A stretch of DNA of 64,000 nucleotides from positions 2,906,001 through 2,970,000 of the forward strand of contig JADLSH010000377.1 in the NCBI GenBank assembly GCA_016169945.1. Direction: 5' to 3'. Shown here in pieces: positions 1 through 10,945 of the stretch. A model generated the notes under the pieces. The model searched no databases, had not been told where the DNA came from, and was given only the letters and a program-made list of their open reading frames with translations. The stretch is from Trachythela sp. YZ-2020. Taxonomy: Eukaryota; Cnidaria; Anthozoa; Malacalcyonacea; Clavulariidae. Within the stretch, counting starts at the first letter, position 1, and each line of letters starts with the position of its first letter. Both the position numbers and the translations under genes were made by a program.

Positions 1-414
1 TCTTTAACAAACGCAGTAACCTGTTCAGATTTGCGCTCAACCGAAGCAGCCGTTATCTCGTGTAGACGACCAAGATAAAAAAGCAAACTGCAAATACTTT
101 TGTAGATTGCATGGTTCGGTCCCATTGTTGCAGGAAAGCTGAAAGCAAAAGATATCCCTCTGTCTGATATAATTTGGAAATTTCCGAAACAGTTTCCCTT
201 AAGAACCACGGCCACTTTTAGGTATCAGTACGTACCATGCACGCATATTCGTTTTGAGGAGCTTAAATCCCTCAAACGAGAGAGAGAGCAACAGGTCTAG
301 ATAATCTGCCCCTATCTCTGCTAAAGGATTGTGCTGATGTAATATCTGATCCCCTGACATATACCATAAACCTGTTAACCATGTTAACCATGACACAGGT
401 AACCAAGACACACA
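1..414. other. left flank of fold-back element, partly duplicated
   Basis: No gene can be supported here. From about 158 to 414 the sequence is closely matched at 45633-45886, including the shared run from the ATATAATTTGGAAATTTCC region through the purine-rich GAGAGAGAGAGCAACAGG to GACACACAAGTAG. The duplication therefore extends outside the fold-back element that starts at 415. Bases 1-140 are open on the minus strand, but the stretch is too short to call an exon. Confidence 0.5.
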
Positions 415-1765
415 AGTAGTATCATAGGTACCGATCGAGCTTTAATTTTAGGGGGAAGCAGGGGGGAGCAAGGGGGGAGCACATCATTAAAAATTCAAAC
501 ATCATTAGCATATGGTACATTAACACACAGGGGGGAGCAGCGTCATTAACAGGGGGGAGCACATCATTAACATAGCGTCATTAACAAGGGGGGGCAAGGA
601 GGGAGCAATGATGTATTGACATCACGGAACAAGGCCAAGCAAGTTTGCGCAAAACAGTCATTAAACTGAGCTCAGCATTTTCGTCACAAAAAGAGTTAAT
701 CCTGACGCTTTTTATCACAATAGCTATAGACGTTTCTATATATTTGCCAAGCTTTGTGTTCCAAACACAGTCCGTTTCGACGACGAGTAAATGGTATATT
801 CTCGTATCTAATACCACCTTATACGAAACGGCTTAGATAACTAAAATAGCGACGCTTAACCAAGTAAAGTATTATTACCTTATGCGAAATAATAACAAGA
901 TGAGATATAGCTTTCTAAAACGAGAATATCTTAAGGTTTAATCGGCATAGCTAAGGTCTTATAGAGCAATACAAATATATGTTTGCCAAGCGATTGTATA
1001 AACATAGTTCTTACAGGTATTTAAACCTTACAAAGTTTCAAGCGTTTTAGATGTAGCAGAGTGGGAAGAGCAGTAATTTTTAAGTATATACAAACATTGT
1101 ATATAAATACTTGGCGTTTGTTAGGTAGCCTAATTACGGGCAATTAAGATTTTCTATAATTCTTAAAACACATTATTGATAATAATTTCTTTTACAGCGT
1201 TAGTAAGGTCTGCTCTTAAGAGCATATCGTTTAGGTGTCTTTTGTATCTTTAAAGAGTTCTCATATTTTTTGTTTGTCTTCGGGGGATAATCTTGCAATT
1301 GCTAAATCTTAACGTCTCCAATCTGAAATCTACCCAATATTAAATATATTTTTAACAAAGTAAATAAGGTCTGCTCTGGGTCTGCTTCTAAGAACGTATT
1401 ATTCTTAAACTCTAAATCCTAAGAGTGAATCATTGAATCCTAAAATTGAATAATTGAATATCGAGCGATGTTAGCTTCATATCAAGCGAGCCAATCTCCA
1501 TATAGAGCGAGCTTAGCTTCGAGCCGAGCTCTAAGACGTAAGGATAGGCCCGAGACGAGCTCTAAAATATAAGGATAGGTCCGAGCCAAACTTAGTATAT
1601 ATCTCCGAGCCTAGTGTATATACCAAATCGAGCGAGCTTAGCTCTAATTCGAACGAGCTTAGCTCCAAATCGAGCGAGCTTATCTACAATTCGAGCGATT
1701 ATAGTCACAGTAATAGACTAGGCGGATATACTTGTTAACTTATCCAATTTCTATGATTTATGACT
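415..1765 (+). repeat. left inverted arm of fold-back element
   Basis: It matches 6340-7801 in reverse complement over its whole length. Short open frames in it (for example 581-836) occur on both strands and are mirrored in the other arm, so they are not treated as genes. Bases 448-600 hold five or more GGGGGGAGCA-type runs alternating with CATCATTAA and GTCATTAAC spacers. Bases 1490-1705 hold imperfect 20-bp repeats with the core GAGCGAGCTTAGCTC. Confidence 0.75.
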
Positions 1766-3019
1766 TATGACTTATGACTTATGACTAATGACTAATGACT
1801 AATGACTAATGACTAATGACTAATGACTAGTGACTAATGACTAATGACTAATGACTAATGACTAATGACTAATGACTAATGACTAATGACTAATGACTAA
1901 TGACTAATGACTAATGACTTATGACTTATGACTTATGACTTATGGCTTATGACTTATGACTTATGACTTATGACTTATGACTTATGACCTAAGACTTATG
2001 ACTTACGACTTACGACTTACGACTTACGACTTACGACTAATGACTAATGACTAATGACTAATGACTAAATACTAATGACTAATGACTAATGACTTATGAC
2101 TTATGACTTATGACTTATGACTTATGACTTATGACTTATGACTTATGACTTATGACTTATGACTTATGACTAAAGACTAATGACTGATGACTAATGACTA
2201 ATGACTAATGACTTATGACTAATGACTTATGACTTATGACTAATGACTAATGACTAATGACTAATGACTAATGACTAATGACTTATGACTAATGACTAAT
2301 GACTAATGACTTATGACTTATGACTAATGACTAATGACTAATGACTAATGACTTATGACTTATGACTAATGACTAATGACTAATGACTAATGACTAATGA
2401 CTAATGACTTATGACTAATGACTTATGACTTATGACTTATGACTTATGAGTTATGACTTATGACGTATGACTTATGACTTATGACTTATGACTTAAGACT
2501 AATGACTAATGACTAATGACTAATGAATAATGACTAATGACTAATGACTAATGACTTATGACTTATGACTTATGACTTATGACTTATGACTTATGACTTA
2601 TGACTTAAGACTAATGACTTAAGACTAATGACTAATGATTAATGACTAATGACTAATGACTTATGACTTATGACTTATGACTTATGACTTATGACTTATG
2701 ACTTATGACTTATGACTTATGACTTATGACTTATGACTTATGACTTATGACTTATGACTTATGACTTAAGACTAATGACTAATGACTAATGATTAACGAC
2801 TAATGACTTATGACTAATGACTAATGACTAATGACTTATGACTTATGACTTATGACATATGACTTATGACTTACGACTAATGACTAATGACTAATGACTA
2901 ATGACTAATGACTAATGACTAATGACTAATGACTTATGACTTATGACTTATGACTTATGACCTATGACTTATGACTTATGACTTATGACTTATGACTTAT
3001 GACTTATGACTTATGACTT
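1766..3019 (+). repeat. TGACTWA heptamer array (left part)
   Basis: About 180 consecutive copies of a 7-bp unit, TGACTAA or TGACTTA, occur in alternating blocks, with rare variants such as TGACTTACGACTTA, TGACCTA and TGATTAA. Blocks of TAATGAC and TTATGAC alternate in runs of roughly 5-20 units, which implies local amplification of one or other variant. The array is interrupted at 3020 by a LINE and resumes at 5557. Confidence 0.95.
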
Positions 3020-5556
3020 ATAATAATAATAATTTCTATTTATATAGCGCACATATCCTAAAAAGTCCAAGGCGCTCTACAAGTGTAACAAGCTAAGATG
3101 CTAAATATGTTCACAATTACCTACAACTATTTACAAGGTTATAAAATATTAACAAATGTACTTGACAATGTAATACACAACTAAAAACTAATGTCCATCC
3201 GGAGAATAATATAAACTCTTATTATTATCTACAAAAATTTTAAAAAAATGTGTTTTTAAACCCTTTTTAAAGGATGATACAGTAGATTACTTTCGTAAAT
3301 CATAGGGCAGTCTATTCAACAGTTTTGGTGCACAAACAGAAAATAATCTGTCACCATAAGTTTTGTAGTTGGAAGGTGGCACGAGTAAAAGTTCATTTGA
3401 AACAGAACGCAGTGATCGACTGGATTTTCTGTATTCCAAACAGCAAGTCAAATAAGGTGGACAGAATCCATTCAACACTTTATAAACAATGAGGAGGATT
3501 TTAAAGACGATACGATAATGTATAGGGAGCCAGTGTAGTTGCATCAGGACTGGTGTAATGTGATCGTATTTACGCGACATTTTAACAACTCGAGCAGCTG
3601 TGTTTTGAACTGATTGTAACTTGGAGATTAGTCGTTTAGGAAGACCATACAGAAGGGAATTACAGTAATCCAGCTTTACTGTTATTAGGGCATGGATTAT
3701 AATCTCAGCTGAGTCTTTCGTCAAGTATTTTCGGATTCTAGAGACATTCCGCAAATGAAACAACGATGATTTACAGACTTGCTTGATATGCTCATCGAAA
3801 GAGAACGTTTCATCTAGCACGACACCAAGACTAGTAGCAGTGACAACATAGGGAATCAATTCATCTCCAACTTTGATTCGGTCAAGTAAGGGGCGAGGAC
3901 GAAACTTAAAGTGCACCACAACCGAGAGTGTTTTATCTTCATTCAGTTTTAAACCATTAAAGAGCATCCATTGGCGTATATCAGCTATGCAGTTCTCAAT
4001 ACGTGTCTTCGCAGAATCAGAATGACTATCAGCTTCAAAAGACACATATAGTTGAGTATCGTCAGCAAATATATGATATTTAAGATGATGACGTTTAATA
4101 ATATCTGCTATGGGGGCTGTATACAACAAATAGAGAACTGGTCCAAGGACTGAGCCCTGTGGAACACCGGTCTTCAAATCACGAGTAGAGGAAAACGTTC
4201 CATTGATATTTACAAATTGACTACGAGATGATAAATATGATCTAAACCAAAGAAGAACACTCCCAGTGATTCCAAAACGATTTTCTAATCTAGACAGTAA
4301 AATGTCATGACTTATGGTGTCGAATGCAGCCGATAAATCAAGAAAAACCAAGATAACCGGCTCTCTCCTGTCCAATGACTGCAAAATATCATTCTACACT
4401 CGTAGTAGGGCTGTCTCTGTACTATGAAATGCCTTATAGGCCGATTGGAAAACTTCATGCAAATAGTTTTGGGTGAGATACTCATTAAGTTGAACGAACA
4501 CTGCTTTTTCAATTAGCTTCGACAAAAATTTGAGATTGGAAACAGGCCGAAAGTTAGAAAACGTTTCATAATCAGCATTGATCTTCTTAAGTAATGGATT
4601 CAACATTGCAACCTTCAAGAGCTCCGGCATTGTTGCATTTTCCAATGAAAGATTTATTATCCTAGTATATACAGGAAGTAAGATTTCATAACATTCCTTC
4701 AGCACTGTCGCCGGAATTGGGTCAAGTGGGCAGGATTTCATCTTAGAATTGTTCAGGAGTTCCCTAACATCCGAGTCAGTTAGTTGTTTAAATGAATAAA
4801 ATGAGGACAGAGGCTTCTCGTCAACAGCACAAGGTGGATCAAGAGTATCTCTTGCATGACATATTTCAACTTGAATTTTTCTCAATTTTTGCAGTAAAAT
4901 AGTCAGCAAAAGAATTTGCCAGACTTTGATCATTCAAAGCTTTTGGATATCTTAGATCAACGTCATTTTTCTGAAGCAACCTATTTACTGTTTTGAATAA
5001 CAATTTGGGATTAGTGGAATGTTCCGTTATCAAGTTGTTGTAATATACTTGCTTTGATTCATAAATCAGTTTGTTAACAACTTTACATTGGTTAACATAA
5101 GCTGTCCTATTACTCAGTATTTTAAACGAACGCCATTTTCTTTCAAGTTGTCGACGAAGCCTTTTTTCTTCTGCAATACTAGAATTATACCAAGGTGCTT
5201 TAAGACGGATAGTAATTATACTTTGCTTTATGGGTGCATGCTTTTCCAGAAGACAGTGTAAGACTTTTTCATACTGATTACATATAGACAATATGTCATT
5301 CGTGTCACTCATGAGATTTGATTCATGAATGTCTGTATTAAAAGTATTAAAATTAATACCTTTAAGTTTGCGGTAAGTAATTTTCTTTCTCTGACACGAT
5401 GGTCTAGCCATATCCAAACAGAAGCTAATTGCCGAATGATCAGATATTTCCTGATCATAAACGCGTAGATCGCTAAGAAATGAATCATCAATATCCGATC
5501 TAACCAAGACCAAATCCAGCAAATGTCCACGTATATGCGTTGTTTGATTCACAAGG
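3020..5556 (-). mobile_element. 5'-truncated CR1/L2-type LINE inserted in the heptamer array
   Basis: A non-LTR retrotransposon lies on the minus strand. Its 3' end is the (ATT)n tail at 3020-3033, preceded by a 3' UTR with the GCGCTATATAAATAG box. Its 5' end stops abruptly at the heptamer array near 5556, inside the endonuclease domain. The heptamer array continues on both sides, so any target duplication is masked by the repeat. The insertion is younger than the array. Confidence 0.9.
3200..5552 (-). pseudogene. LINE endonuclease-reverse transcriptase ORF2, broken
   Basis: Read on the minus strand, 5552-4866 gives the C-terminal third of an APE-type endonuclease (THIRGHLLDLVLVRSD, then SDHSAISF). 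It is followed by the reverse transcriptase fingers (LDPIPATVLKECYEILLPVY, FRPVSNLKFLSKLIEKAV) and, at 4384-3287, the palm with FLDLSAAFDTISH, GVPQGSVLGP and the catalytic FADDTQLY. The C-terminal region LHWLPIHYRI is typical of the CR1/L2/Jockey group. Three lesions are visible. There is a frameshift near 4890. There is an in-frame TAG at 4394-4396, between the fingers and the palm. There is an in-frame TAA at 3287-3289, beyond which the frame continues with a typical LINE C-terminus. With the 5' truncation, the copy is dead. Assignment to a clade finer than CR1/L2-like would need a tree. Confidence 0.9.
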
Positions 5557-6095
5557 ACTTATGACTTATGACTAATGACTAATGACTAATGACTAATGAC
5601 TAATGACTAATGACTAATGACTAATGACTAATGACTAATGACTAATGACTAATGACTAATGACTAATGACTAATGACTAATGACTAATGACTAATGACTT
5701 ATGACTAATGACTTATGACTTATGACTTATGACTTATGACTTATGACTTATGACTTACGACTAATGACTAATGACTAGTGACTAATGACTAATGACTAAT
5801 GACTAATGACTAATGACCAATGACTTATGACTTATGACTTAAGACTAATGACTAATGACTAATGACTAATGACTTATGACTTATGACTTATGACTTATGA
5901 CATATGACTAATGACTTATGACTTATGACTAATGACTTATGACTTATGACTTATGACTAATGACTAATGACTAATGACTTATGACTTATGACTCATGACT
6001 TATGACAAATGGCTTATGACTTATGACTTATGACTTATGAATTATGACTTATAACTGATGATTTATGACTGATGACTAATGACTAATGACTAATG
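5557..6095 (+). repeat. TGACTWA heptamer array (continuation)
   Basis: The array in the 1766-3019 region resumes after the LINE in the same orientation, with the same alternation of TAATGAC and TTATGAC blocks and increasing numbers of variants towards 6090. Confidence 0.95.
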
Positions 6096-6160
6096 ACTAT
6101 AGTCATATATGACTATAGTACATAGTCATGGACTATAGTCTATGACTATAGTCATAGTCA
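6096..6160. repeat. turn-over point of the fold-back element
   Basis: This short segment is built from GACTATAGTC and CATAGTCATGGACTATAGTC palindromes. To its left the heptamer reads TGACTAA on the plus strand; to its right it reads TTAGTCA. It is therefore the symmetry centre, or loop, of the fold-back. Confidence 0.8.
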
Positions 6161-6345
6161 TTAGTCATTAGTCATTAGTCTTTAGTCATTAGTCATTAGT
6201 CATCAGTCATAAGTCATTAGTCATAAGTCATAAGTCATAAGCCATAAGTGATAAGTCATAAGTCATAAGTCATAAGTCATATGTCATAAGTCACAAGTCA
6301 CAAGTCACAAGTCATTAGTCATTAGTCATAAGTCATAAGTCATAA
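6161..6345 (-). repeat. inverted TGACTWA heptamer array (right part)
   Basis: The same heptamer occurs in inverted orientation (AGTCATTAGTCATAAGTCAT), about 25 units. It is much shorter than the left array (about 1.8 kb after excluding the LINE), so the inner part of the fold-back is strongly asymmetric although the outer arms are nearly equal. Confidence 0.9.
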
Positions 6346-7801
6346 GTCATAGAAATTGGATTAGTTAACAAGTATACCCGCCTAGTCTATAACTATGACT
6401 ATAATCGCTCGATTTGTAGATACGCTCGCTCGATTTGGAGCTAAGCTCGCTCGATTTGGAGCTAAGCTCGCTCGATTTGGTATATATACTAGGCTCGGAG
6501 ATATATAGTAAGCTTGGCTCGGACCTATACTTATATGTTAGAGCTCCTGTCGGGCCTATCCTTACGTCTTAGAGCTCGGCTCGAAGCTAAGCTCGCTCTA
6601 TATGGAAGATGGCTCGCTCGATATGAAGCTAACATCGCTCGATATTCAATTATTCAATTTTAGGATTCAATGATTCACTCTTAGGATTTGGTTTTAAGAT
6701 TAATACGTTCTTAGAAGCAGACCCAGAGCAGACCTTATTTACTTTGTTAACAATATATTTAATATTGGGTAGATTTCAGATTGGAGACCTTAAGATTTAG
6801 CAATTGCAAGATTATCCCCCGAAGACAGACAAAAAATATGAGAACTCTTTAAAGATACAAAAGACACCTAAACGATATGCTCTTAGGAGCAGACCTTACG
6901 AACGCTGTAAAAGAAATTATTATCAATAAATGTGTTTTAAGAATTAATTCTGTGTGTGTTGTATGTACATTGTACAATATTTCCCCGTCCTATAATAATA
7001 TATTCTAAATTTATTCAAATTTTTAAGCTAGAAAATCTTAATTGCCCGTAATTACCTAATAAACGCTAAATGTTTATATACAATGTTTGTATTATTTGTA
7101 TCGCTTAAAAATTACTGCTTTTCCCACTCTGCTACATCTAAAACGCTTGAAACTTTGTTAGGTTTAAATCCCTGTAAGAACTATGTTTATACAATCGCTT
7201 GGCAATCATATATTTGTATTGCTCTATAAGACCTTAGCAATGCCGATTAAACTTTAAGATCTTCTCGTTTTAGAAAGCTATATCTCTGCTTGTTATTATT
7301 TCGCATAAGGTAATAATACTTTACTAGGTTAGCGTCGCTATATTAGTTATCTAAGCCGTTTCGTATAAGGTGATATTAGATACGAGAATATATTATTTAC
7401 TCGTTGTCGAAACGGACTGTGTTTGGAACACAAAGCTTGGCAAATATATAGAAACGTCTAGCTATTGTGATAAAAAGCGTCAGGATTAACTCTTTTTGTG
7501 ACGAAAATCCTGAGCTCAGCTTAATGACTGTTTTGCCCAAACTTGCCTGGCCTTGTTCCGTGACGTCATACATAATTTAATGTTTATGTTAGTGAATGTT
7601 TAATGATGTTCTCCCCCCTTTCTCCCCCCTGTTAATGACGCTATGTTAATTATGTGCTCTCCCCTGTTAGTGACGCTGCTCCCCCCTGTATGTTAATGTA
7701 CCATATGTTAATGATGTTTGAATTTTTAATGATGTACTCCACCCTTGCTCTCCCCTGCTCCCCCCTAAAAATAATGCTCGATCGGTACCTATATTACTAC
7801 T
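6346..7801 (-). repeat. right inverted arm of fold-back element
   Basis: Reverse complement of 415-1765. It carries the 20-bp GGAGCTAAGCTCGCTCGATTT repeats at about 6405-6640 and the C-rich mirror of the GGGGGGAGCA field at about 7610-7770. It ends with GCTCGATCGGTACCTATATTACTACT at 7801. Confidence 0.75.
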
Positions 7802-9660
7802 CACACAAATCACTCACGTGCGCATCTTTTTAACCTTAAAAATTGTCCTTTGGTTTTGGAATTAAAATTTATAAAAATTGAAACAAAATGCATGTATCGA
7901 AATGTAAGTATTAAGCCGAAAACTTTATGATTTGCTATTTTCTCTGGTATGAGACAAGACTTGACTGCCTGCTGCGTTACCCTGCGTACTGCAATTCACT
8001 AATTTAGAAGCTTCATTCTTGATATGGATGGCGAACAATTTATGTAATATTTCCAGCACGACAATAAGAGCTCTTATTAAAATGCAATTTAGAATCCAAC
8101 TTAAAATGCGAGAGCGTCGGCCGACCATTTTAGATTTGATAAAACGTGAACTGGGAGTACTTTGAAGGGTAATCCAAATTTTGGATGTAATCATGCGTAT
8201 AAAAATTAAGTATATAAATTTACGTTTCTCGTATCAATGACGGCCAAGTCTTTAACTGCCAAGTCTCTCTTTCCCGCCATTTATGGCGCCCGTGCCGTTG
8301 CTCAAATAAAAGTTGCTTATATATGTGGGAAACATATAGGCATTGCAAGTTCCTTGCAAACTTCCACTTCCTTTCAATGTTTTAACCACGAAGACTCTCT
8401 ATTCTTAAATTTGGATCCGAAAAACTTCAATACTCAAACAATAGGCTTGCTCTTAATTCCCAATGGTGGGAAAATGCGATTTTGATCGATTCGAAATCGG
8501 ATCGTATTTGGCATGGTAACATGCCAAAGTTGACTATCCCTTTTATACACTATTTCAGTTGTAATACTTGCAACGTTTGGATGGCCTGATCCAAACACGC
8601 GGAAATGTTGCTCGAGTTAAGAAAAGCTAGCAAGATCACTCGCTTTCGGCTCGAGATTTCGCCCGCTTTTCTTAACTCTCGCAACATTCCCGCGTGTTTG
8701 GATCAGACCATCCAAACACGGAAACCATAAAGTAATTGTATAATCGCATCATGATCGTAATGATACAAAAATGGTATCATTTGACAACTAAAATACTATG
8801 TTATTTACCTGTTGCGAGGTCCGGATGAGAAAACTGTGCCCGAGGTCTTGAAAACGGCCCGAGCACAGAAAATTTATGTAAAATTTAATAATTTATTAAA
8901 ATTGAAAATTCCAGTGTAGCGAAATAATTTGAGATCAGTGCAATTGTGAAATCAAAGCGAGGCGTTGAAAGAAAACACGAAGACGAAAACTCAAGAAAAC
9001 TGGCAAGAAACTCACAAGAAAAACGTAGTTTCTGTAAAAATGTGCACGATATTTTTTTTAAAAAAGGCAGCAGAAAAGGATAGGAATGAAAAGTTTTGGC
9101 CTGGTTTTATGGTGTTCAGTGTTGCTTCGACAAGGATGTCTTCGTGTTTACTTGCTTTGACCATAAAAAAACTCATAAAGTGAATCATGCAGTGAATGCA
9201 CGTGTTTTGACTTCGATCAACGCTTTCTAATAAAACTGGACAATTAACATGGTATGCTGTAATTTTTTTCTGGTCGTTTCACGATAAAAAACATATAGTC
9301 TCAACTTTGTTTGCCAAGGCTTACAATATGTACACGAAAAGTACTTTAACAAATGGGCAGAAAAATCATGTTTTCACTACAGTTGGTCCATGTTTTTTAG
9401 TTTTTTGTATGGAGAAAAGTTTTTTCTTCTACGATATCTGTTTAAACTGTATTTTTTTAGCTTTAATGTGGCCAAATACTGAAATACATGAGCATTTAAA
9501 ACAAATGTATTAGTTTTCTCGGCGCATCGTGCTTAGTATGAAGCCTTTAGACTTATGCTATTCATTTTTGTACGCCAACTATCGTTATTTAGGCTATAGC
9601 TTTTTGAACTTTTTGCGTAGATTTTTTAATCTAAAATTGTTTCACAAATGTGTGTTGTCG
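7802..9660. other. AT-rich region without a recognisable gene
   Basis: Apart from the palindrome at 8574-8720, I see no domain, splice-consistent exon or RNA gene. An ATG-initiated 82-codon frame (8237-8485, plus) begins with a short tandem duplication and resembles nothing I recognise. The other frames are typical chance ORFs in AT-rich DNA. Confidence 0.4.
8574..8720. mobile_element. small fold-back (MITE-like) palindrome
   Basis: About 55 bp from CGTTTGGATGGCCTGATCC to GTTAAGAAAAGC is repeated in inverted orientation from GCTTTTCTTAACTC to GGATCAGACCATCCAAACACG, with about a 35-bp spacer. The arms differ by a few substitutions and indels. A long hairpin without coding capacity fits a non-autonomous DNA element. 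No convincing target duplication is visible. Confidence 0.65.
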
Positions 9661-9776
9661 CGGGCCGGATGAGTGTCAGAGCGGGCCGGATGAGTGTCAG
9701 AGCGGGCCGGATGAGTGTCAGAGCGGGCCGGATGAGTGTCAGAGCGGGCCGGATGAGTGTCAGAGCGGGCCGGATG
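9661..9776. repeat. 21-bp minisatellite
   Basis: Five complete and one partial copies of the perfect 21-mer CGGGCCGGATGAGTGTCAGA(G) start at 9661, 9682, 9703, 9724, 9745 and 9766. It is GC-rich in an AT-rich surrounding. Because the period is a multiple of three it keeps frames open on both strands, which explains short ORFs here. The array ends in a second GATGC..CCGG motif that nearly mirrors the unit. Confidence 0.95.
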
Positions 9777-10945
9777 CAAAAATCCGGACCGCTCTGAAAC
9801 GCTCGCTAGCCAATAAGATTGGTTTATTTTCATAGAGAAAAAATAATGATCTTTATTGCTAAGAAAAATAGTAATCATATATAAACTAAATAATAAACGC
9901 ATGTAACATGCTAAAATTGGATTATCTCTTTCCATACACCCTGTAGTATTCAGAGACGGAAGCCCGCACCTTCACCACTTCTCATTTATGTTGTTTTTGA
10001 TACGTGAGGTAGGGGTAACTTTACATAAAATGTTACATTTTGGAGTCATATATAGTAAAATGTTCACAGTTCCGTACAAATAGTGTTGTACGCTTATATG
10101 TGGCAATTTGTAGTAAGTAATGGTATTTTACTGTTTTTGAAAACTTTGGCGTTTAACTGTTTTAAGAAGAACTCTGTACCTGTAATGTATGGTGCATGTC
10201 TTTAATGACCAGCCTAGGTAATTAGCACGCCATTTAAGGCTAGTATCTCCAAGTTCCCACTATGTGAACTCATATTTTTTACGGTTTGCATTTGATTTAG
10301 CTAAAAAAAAATTCAACTATATCCATTTTGACCTCATATGTATTCCAACTTTGGGCTAAAATTTTCTCAAACGTTCATTAATGTGTCGGTACTCAACGTT
10401 CTAACAATTTACCAACATTTGTATGATAAAAAAATGAATAAATTTCTAATCTTTAATTTTCTGTAAAACTTTTGAACTATAGATTGTTTGCAACAGATCG
10501 AAGAAATATGATATCAAAAGGAAACAAATTAATGGATGGGGTCCACAATCCATTAACTTTCGTCATAGGCGTCGGAAGCAACTTTAACTTTGAGGGCACT
10601 TCGTCTTGAGGGCACCTCTTCTATTAGAAAAGGGCACTTTATTCATTGTTTTAGCTCGAGAAAAGGCACTCTGAAGAAAACCTGGGGGGTTGGGCACGTG
10701 CTCTCTGTGTCCCCTACCGTGGTTCCTACGACACTTTCGTTCTCGCGGAACCTCGCATTTCGAGTATATTAAAGTTTTGTCTGTATATTCTTCCTGCTTC
10801 GGTCACAAGACTCATTGTCTCAGTTGCAAGCCAAAGCGAAGGACCTTTTGAGGCGAAAAAGTTTGATTTAAATTATAATAAACCGCAATCTTTGGACATG
10901 GAAATTATCATATATCGCAACTCCTGGAAATACTTCTGCGGGGCT
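9777..10945. other. intergenic region, no recognisable gene
   Basis: I see nothing codable here. At 10566-10700 there is a run of GAGGGCAC/GGGCACTT motifs that may belong to the 5' part of the retroelement-like remnant that follows. Confidence 0.35.

Larger units (their letters stand above)
415..7801. mobile_element. giant fold-back element with long inverted arms
   Basis: The first about 1.35 kb (415-1765) returns in inverted orientation at about 6340-7801. Both arms share the outer end AGTAGTA..ATAGGTACCGATCGAGC, a subterminal field of GGGGGGAGCA motifs, a long unique stretch, and an inner field of 20-bp repeats (CTCGCTCGATTTGGAGCTAAG type). Between the arms lie TGACTWA heptamer arrays that switch strand near 6095-6150. 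The organisation resembles Drosophila FB-type fold-back elements, whose long termini contain simple tandem repeats. No transposase is encoded; the only coding material is a LINE that landed in the array. CACACA directly flanks both ends (409-414 and 7802-7807) but is low in complexity and is a weak target-duplication candidate. The arms have diverged by scattered substitutions and indels, so the element is not brand new. Confidence 0.7.

Noticed and set aside
1..140. Possible minus-strand coding exon at the left edge
   Set aside because: The frame is open for about 46 codons with an acceptor-like site, but it has no domain and the length is easily reached by chance.
409..414. CACACA as target duplication of the fold-back element
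   Set aside because: It is low in complexity, and the copy at 45.6 kb shares the same left flank, so it is not independent evidence of insertion here.
1766..3019. Regularly spaced short repeats reminiscent of a CRISPR array
   Set aside because: The units are contiguous heptamers without unique spacers, inside a eukaryotic fold-back element.
8237..8485. 82-codon ATG-started plus-strand frame
   Set aside because: No domain, no splice context, and it begins with an internal duplication; not distinguishable from chance.
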